This document shows, piece by piece, positions 59,083 through 64,000 of a DNA stretch of 64,000 bases; position 1 is the first letter of the stretch; every line of letters starts with the position of its first letter. Source of the DNA: Mycolicibacterium cosmeticum (GTDB lineage: Bacteria; Actinomycetota; Actinomycetes; Mycobacteriales; Mycobacteriaceae); the NCBI GenBank assembly GCA_016197365.1, contig JACPVS010000024.1, positions 1 through 64,000 of the forward strand, read 5' to 3'. The notes under the pieces were generated by a model. It was not told the origin of the DNA. It worked only from the letters and a program-made list of their open reading frames with translations, and did no database searches. The position numbers and the translations under genes are program-made.

Positions 59083-60133
59083 GAGACGTCTCCATTCCCG
59101 CGACGACAAGCTCACCCAGGAAGGCGAGGTCGCGTTCGGCGTGATGCTGGCGCAGGTACACGCCGAGGTCCGCGACGCGGCGGGCGTAACTTTCGTCGCC
59201 GACCAAGGGTCCGGGCCCCAGCGCATGGCTCGCCGTCTGCAGGACTGCTTCGGCGCAGCGCACGACGACCGCGCGCACGCGTTGCGCCAGCAACAGCGTC
59301 GTCTGCGGGCAGGCCCCGGCGTCGATGGTGTCGGCGGCGTGCTCCAGGCAGGCACCGGCGGCGAACAACATCTCGTCGACACTGCCCAACTGCGACAATA
59401 GAATTCGGTCCGCGCTACGTGTGGATGCGTGGTCCGCCAGCTTCGCCCCGAAGGCTCGAGCAATGCCATACCAGGCCGCGGCCACGCCGATGGCCCCCCA
59501 CCCGAAACCGGGCCGGTCCAGGTACCAGCCCGGGTCGCCTACCGCGACGGCCGGCGCGCCGTCGAGCTCGATCGGTCCGCTGGGGATGGCCGCCAAACCC
59601 CGCGCGACCCACCGCACCGGCGCGGTGGTGACGTGCGCGGAATCGAGTCGCACCGCGAAGGCCCGCTGCCCGTGACCGGGCACCTCAGCGGTGATCACGG
59701 CATGCGAGAGCTGTCCCGCAAGCGAACACCATGGTTTGGTGCCGCTCAGCGTCCAGCCCTGCGGACCCTCGTGCACCTCGAGGTGGACGCCGGGCATGTG
59801 CGCCGCGTACACACCCCATGTCGACAGGGCGTCGGCGCCGATGGCGGGGATCACGGCGCCCAGCCCGGCCTGGTGAAGGATCGCCTGCGCGTCCAGATGT
59901 GGTTCGACCACCCGGACCACGGTGGCGTCGAGCAGCCCGAGAGTGGCCAGCGCGCGAAGGTAGTCCACAGTGCGCCCGCCGCCCGGGCGGCAACCGCCGT
60001 TCGACAACTCGGTGGCGACCCGCAGTGCCGCAACGACATCCGGGGTTTCGCCGTCGAGCACCTCGGCCTTGACACGATGATAAAGATGCTCGTCCACAAG
60101 CGGATTCCACCAGTCAACAAAGCCCTCCCCCAC
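59075..60133 (-). CDS. Acyl-CoA dehydrogenase-like protein
   Basis: GWTLSGTKPWCSLAGQLSHAVITAEVPGHGQRAFAVRLDSAHV; GTG 60133 start. Confidence 0.85.
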   Translation of the reverse strand: MGEGFVDWWNPLVDEHLYHRVKAEVLDGETPDVVAALRVATELSNGGCRPGGGRTVDYLRALATLGLLDATVVRVVEPHLDAQAILHQAGLGAVIPAIGADALSTWGVYAAHMPGVHLEVHEGPQGWTLSGTKPWCSLAGQLSHAVITAEVPGHGQRAFAVRLDSAHVTTAPVRWVARGLAAIPSGPIELDGAPAVAVGDPGWYLDRPGFGWGAIGVAAAWYGIARAFGAKLADHASTRSADRILLSQLGSVDEMLFAAGACLEHAADTIDAGACPQTTLLLAQRVRAVVVRCAEAVLQTASHALGPGPLVGDESYARRVADLGVYLRQHHAERDLAFLGELVVAGMETSRG

Positions 60134-60239
60134 GTCCGATCTATACCCATTCGCGGACGTTTCAAGCGGGTGATGGTTCAGCGCGCCGGAAAGCGGGCAT
60201 TCCGTGATGTGCACGGCGTACGTGCTGAACGGAACAGTG

Positions 60240-61037
60240 ATGAGCGACGAAAACGCACAGATCGTCAAATGGGATCCCACGGTGGCCCGACGGATATGCG
60301 GTGCGGTCGGACCGATCGTCAAGCGCTACTTCCGCGCCGAGGTCAACGACTTGGACCATCTGCCGCCGGCCGGTGGGGCGCTGGTGGTGTCCAACCATTC
60401 TGGCGGTGTCCTCACCCCCGACGTGCTGATCTTCGCGCCTGCGTTCTATGACGCCATGGGCTATGACCGGCCGTTGCACATCCTGGCCCACTACGGGGTG
60501 TTGATGGGACCTTGGGGTTCGGTGTTGTCGCGAGCCGGGGCGATCGAGGCGTCGCCGGGCAACGCGGCTGCCGCACTGAACTCCGACGCGGTGGTGCTGG
60601 TGTTCCCGGGCGGCGACTACGACGCGTTCCGGCCGACTCACGAAGCGAACACCATCGATTTCCAGGGCCGCACGGGGTACGTGCGCACGGCGATCGATTC
60701 CGGTGTCCCGATCGTCCCGATGGTGTCCATCGGCGGTCAGGAAACCCAGCTGTTCCTGGCCCGCGGTGACGGTCTGGCACGCAAGCTGGGACTGCACAAG
60801 ATCCGGTTCAAGGCTCTGCCCTTGGCGTTCGGTCTGCCCTTCGGACTGACGACGGTGCTGCCGTCGAACATTCCGCTGCCGTCGAAGATCGTGATGCGGG
60901 TACTGGAACCCATCCACGTCGCCGAGCAGTTCGGCCGGGACCCCGACATCGATGAGGTCGACGCGTACGTCCGGATGGTCATGCAAGCGGCGCTGGACGA
61001 ATTGGCCCGGGAGCGCAGGTTCCCGATTCTGGGCTAG
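60240..61037 (+). CDS. Lysophospholipid acyltransferase family
   Basis: GGALVVSNHSGGVLTPDVLIFAPAFYDAMG; VLVFPGGDYDAFRP. Confidence 0.9.
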   Translation: MSDENAQIVKWDPTVARRICGAVGPIVKRYFRAEVNDLDHLPPAGGALVVSNHSGGVLTPDVLIFAPAFYDAMGYDRPLHILAHYGVLMGPWGSVLSRAGAIEASPGNAAAALNSDAVVLVFPGGDYDAFRPTHEANTIDFQGRTGYVRTAIDSGVPIVPMVSIGGQETQLFLARGDGLARKLGLHKIRFKALPLAFGLPFGLTTVLPSNIPLPSKIVMRVLEPIHVAEQFGRDPDIDEVDAYVRMVMQAALDELARERRFPILG

Positions 61038-61084
61038 CTTCGTCACCTGATCGCCATGCGCCCACACCAGCCAGAGGAGACCCG

Positions 61085-61513
61085 ATGCCAGATTCACCAT
61101 TGTCCGCTGCGGCCAAGGAGATGTTGGCCAAACCCAACCCATCCGTCATCAGCACCGTACGCAGTGACGGGCAGCCTGTTTCGGCAGCGACGTGGTATCT
61201 GCTGCGTGGCGAGCAGATCCTGGTCAACATGGACGAGGGCCGAAAGCGCTTGGAGCATTTGAGGAAGGACCCACGGGTTTCCCTCACCGTCATCGATGGA
61301 TCCGACTGGTACACCCACGTCACCGTCATCGGCCGCGTCACCGAAATATACGACGACGAGGGTCTCGCGGATATCGACGCGCTGTCGCGCCATTACACCG
61401 GCGAGTCCTACCCAACCCGAGACCGGGCGCGGGTCAGCGCACTCATCGATATCGACCGGGTGCACGGCTGGGGAGCGCAGAAGAACAACAATCAGGCAAG
61501 CGGCGGTCGGTAG
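61085..61513 (+). CDS. PPOX class F420-dependent oxidoreductase
   Basis: PSVISTVRSDGQPVSAATWYLLRGEQILVNMDEGRKRLEHLRKDPRVSLTVID. Confidence 0.9.
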   Translation: MPDSPLSAAAKEMLAKPNPSVISTVRSDGQPVSAATWYLLRGEQILVNMDEGRKRLEHLRKDPRVSLTVIDGSDWYTHVTVIGRVTEIYDDEGLADIDALSRHYTGESYPTRDRARVSALIDIDRVHGWGAQKNNNQASGGR

Positions 61514-61604
61514 AAGCCTGCGTCAGTTCGACCTCAATGACGTCATGCGCCAAACTCACAACGTGAATCGAAAGTTTCGGCGCGCCCAGCCATCGGAGCC
61601 ACCC

Positions 61605-62489
61605 GTGGCAGCAGACGTACCCACCTGGTTCACCACCGCGCTGGCCCAGACTCCCGATCATGCGACGATCGACGTCTCCGGCTGCACCATCCACCTGCGG
61701 CTCTGGGGCGATACCACCAAGCCCGCACTGGTGTTCGTCCACGGCGGTGGAGCACACTCCGGCTGGTGGGACCATCTCGCTCCGCTCTTCTCCACCACAC
61801 ACCGGGTGGTCGCGCTGGATCTGAGCGGGCATGGCGACAGCGGCACCCGCCCCGAGTACTCCGTGTCGATGTGGGCCCGCGAGGTGCTGGCCGCCGCGCA
61901 GGCGTGCGGCTCCCCCACCCAGCCGACCATCGTCGGCCACAGCATGGGCGGCTGGGTCGGCGCCGCCACCGCCACCCGCTACGGCACGCAGATCGACAGC
62001 GCCCTGGTCATCGATTCACCGCTGCGCGACCGCGCACCGGAAGAAGTGCGGTTGCGCAACCGGCGCCGCGACACCCCGGGCTACCGCACCGAAGAGGACA
62101 TCCTGTCCCGCTTCCGCGCGGTACCCACCCAAGAGGTGACGCTGCCCTACATCGAACGACACATCGCCGCGCAGTCCGTGCGCAAGACCGATCATGGTTG
62201 GGTGTGGAAGTTCGACCCTGAGATCTTCGGCGGCCTGCGCCTGGAGGAGACCCCTGCCGACGAGGAGATCCTGGAGAACGTATTCGCCCGAATCCCTTGC
62301 CGGATAGGCTATTTGCGCTGCGAGCACGGCCTGGTTCCACCACCGATGGCCGACCAGATCCGTTCACTGCTCCAATTGCGGGGACCGTTCGTCGAACTCG
62401 CCGAGGCCGGCCACCATCCGATGCTGGACCAGCCGCTGCCACTGGTCGCCACCATCCGCACACTGCTGGAATTCTGGTCCATCACGTAG
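61605..62489 (+). CDS. Alpha/beta hydrolase
   Basis: VFVHGGGAHSGWWDHLAPLF; VGHSMGGWVGAATA. Confidence 0.92.
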   Translation: MAADVPTWFTTALAQTPDHATIDVSGCTIHLRLWGDTTKPALVFVHGGGAHSGWWDHLAPLFSTTHRVVALDLSGHGDSGTRPEYSVSMWAREVLAAAQACGSPTQPTIVGHSMGGWVGAATATRYGTQIDSALVIDSPLRDRAPEEVRLRNRRRDTPGYRTEEDILSRFRAVPTQEVTLPYIERHIAAQSVRKTDHGWVWKFDPEIFGGLRLEETPADEEILENVFARIPCRIGYLRCEHGLVPPPMADQIRSLLQLRGPFVELAEAGHHPMLDQPLPLVATIRTLLEFWSIT

Positions 62490-62572
62490 AACGTTTCCTC
62501 CGCCGGACAGGGCGTCTCATGCCCGGCGCGTTAGGCTGCACGCGATAACCCGTTGCGTTTGGAAGGAATTTC

Positions 62573-62989
62573 GTGGGCAAGATAGTGACAGTCGAATACG
62601 TCGATGACATCGACGGTGTACCGATTGATGCAGAATCCGTTGACACCGTTGAATTTTCGTATCGCGGCAAGGACTACACACTTGTCTTGACGAAGAAGAA
62701 TGGCGCCCAATTCGACAAGGACGTTGCTCGCTACATCAGGGCCGCGAAGAAGGCACAGACCCGAGACGAACGATCAGCCCGTAAGAAAGTTCGGCCGGCA
62801 AGCCACGTTGCGACGAAGAAGCCGGTCGCCAAGGGCAGGGCTTCTCGGGGCAACGCCGCGAAGCCCGCGGCGACCGGTCCCCAACGTGCGCAAGCGATCC
62901 GCGAATGGGCCGCACAGAACGGACACACCATCTCCGCTCGCGGGCGGATTCCCGCCGCGATTCAAGAGGCGTACGACGCAGCCACCTGA
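62573..62989 (+). CDS. lsr2: Lsr2 family nucleoid-associated protein (divergent paralogue)
   Basis: MGKIVTVEYVDDIDGVPIDAESVDTVEFSYRGKDYTLVLTKKN; C-terminal AIREWAAQNGHTISARGRIPAAIQEAYDAAT. Confidence 0.9.
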   Translation: MGKIVTVEYVDDIDGVPIDAESVDTVEFSYRGKDYTLVLTKKNGAQFDKDVARYIRAAKKAQTRDERSARKKVRPASHVATKKPVAKGRASRGNAAKPAATGPQRAQAIREWAAQNGHTISARGRIPAAIQEAYDAAT

Positions 62990-63020
62990 CTCGCGCCTTC
63001 CTACGTGAGATCCTGGGATC

Positions 63021-63395
63021 ATGACGAAGACGGCACGCGTGGGGCGTGTGATCGGATGGACATGCGTCGCAATTGGGGGCGTACAGCTCATCGGAGGGGT
63101 ACGCGCAGAGCCCGGGATGTCCGCTGATGCGACTGTGGATTCCCACATTCGCTTCATGGGCCCCGTCTTTGCCGGATATGGGCTGGGGTGGCTCGACGCC
63201 GTGTCCGGCCCCACACCGGACTTCAAACGCCTGCGCACCCTCGCGAATCTGATGGCGCTGGGCGGCATCGGCCGGCTGGTGACGCGCGCCACCCTGGGTC
63301 GACCACATCGATTCCACGAACTCTTGCTCGGCGTCGAGCTCGCGGCGCCGGTGGTTGTCGTGGCGATGGGGCGGCTCGACCGCGTAGCGAATTGA
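63021..63395 (+). CDS. DUF4345 family membrane protein
   Basis: IRFMGPVFAGYGLGWLDA...LRTLANLMALGGIGRL. Confidence 0.8.
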   Translation: MTKTARVGRVIGWTCVAIGGVQLIGGVRAEPGMSADATVDSHIRFMGPVFAGYGLGWLDAVSGPTPDFKRLRTLANLMALGGIGRLVTRATLGRPHRFHELLLGVELAAPVVVVAMGRLDRVAN

Positions 63396-63517
63396 CTGCG
63401 GCAGATTCATCCCGGCGGGCGAAACGCCTCTCGACGAAAGATCAACCGGCCCGGGTTCATTCCCCGCTGGTCTCCGCGACGCTCAGAGTTCTGGATCAAA
63501 TAAGCGCTGCTAATGCA

Positions 63518-63535
63518 AGCTAAGAATTATTAGCT
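63518..63535. promoter_or_regulatory. Palindromic operator-like site upstream of LysE exporter
   Basis: AGCTAAGAATTATTAGCT (one mismatched pair), 36 nt before ATG 63571. Confidence 0.45.
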
Positions 63536-63570
63536 GTACTGTCGACGCGACCGGCCTTACCGTCACTGAC

Positions 63571-64000
63571 ATGAGTTCGCCCGTCCTCCTCGGCTTCCTG
63601 ACCACCATGACGCTGATCGCCGCCATCGGCGCGCAGAACGCGTTCGTGCTGCGCCAAGGCATCCGCGGCGAACACGTCATCCCGGTGATCGCGTTGTGCA
63701 CGGTCTCGGACCTGATCCTCATCGCCGCCGGCATCGCGGGCGTCGGCGCGATCATCACCGCCCATCCCGACGCGCTGACCGTCGCCAAACTCGGCGGAGC
63801 CGTGTTCCTCATCGGCTACGGCGTGCTGGCCGCCCGGCGCGCGTTCCGCCCGTCGACGCTGAATCCGACGGGTAAAGCCCCGGCCCGACTGGCCGAGGTG
63901 CTGGTCACCTGCGCGGCACTCACCTGGCTGAACCCGCACGTCTACCTCGACACCGTGGTGCTGCTCGGCTCCATCGCCAACGAAAACCGCGATCAGCGCT
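63571..64000 (+). CDS. LysE/ArgO family amino-acid exporter (3' truncated by window)
   Basis: [59 protein letters not shown]. Confidence 0.92.
   Translation, partial: MSSPVLLGFLTTMTLIAAIGAQNAFVLRQGIRGEHVIPVIALCTVSDLILIAAGIAGVGAIITAHPDALTVAKLGGAVFLIGYGVLAARRAFRPSTLNPTGKAPARLAEVLVTCAALTWLNPHVYLDTVVLLGSIANENRDQR

Noticed and set aside
57844-59631. 595-aa plus-strand ORF
   Set aside because: Antisense shadow of the PIG-L/methyltransferase fusion gene.
60144-60167. SigF-like promoter (GCTT-N15-GGGTA) before the acyl-CoA-dehydrogenase-like gene
   Set aside because: The -35 element has a mismatch in the core GTTT; too weak to claim.

Overview
High-GC actinobacterial chromosome segment, most like a non-tuberculous Mycobacterium/Mycolicibacterium judging from family content (DUF4193, DUF3618/DUF4235/holin trio, Lsr2 paralogue, F420/PPOX proteins, ECF sigmas). 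I read about 73 protein-coding genes or remnants. I saw no rRNA, tRNA, CRISPR array, IS element or prophage. Main blocks: (i) a LuxR/LAL regulator followed by an ECF-sigma operon (1.5-7 kb); (ii) GMC oxidoreductase plus Tat/lipobox hydrolase divergent from a LysR; (iii) a stress-type region (20-45 kb) with a partner-switching/ANTAR/histidine-kinase/SpoIIE-phosphatase module, where repeated GGTTT-N15-17-GGGTA motifs suggest a SigF-like regulon; (iv) an envelope-glycan-like cluster with a two-component system (32-40 kb); (v) a decayed glycosyltransferase (41.4-42.1 kb); (vi) a divergent GGDEF / degenerate-GGDEF-EAL pair (47-52 kb); (vii) a lipoprotein with 48-bp repeats; (viii) an ECF sigma - Ogt - 2OG-Fe oxygenase - mini-Ada operon (54-56 kb); (ix) a GT4 - GT2 - PIG-L/methyltransferase fusion - acyl-CoA-dehydrogenase-like operon (56-60 kb), the best candidate for an undescribed biosynthetic system; (x) a divergent Lsr2 paralogue and a LysE exporter at the right edge. 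Family calls come from reading the translations and recalling motifs; no database searches were run.
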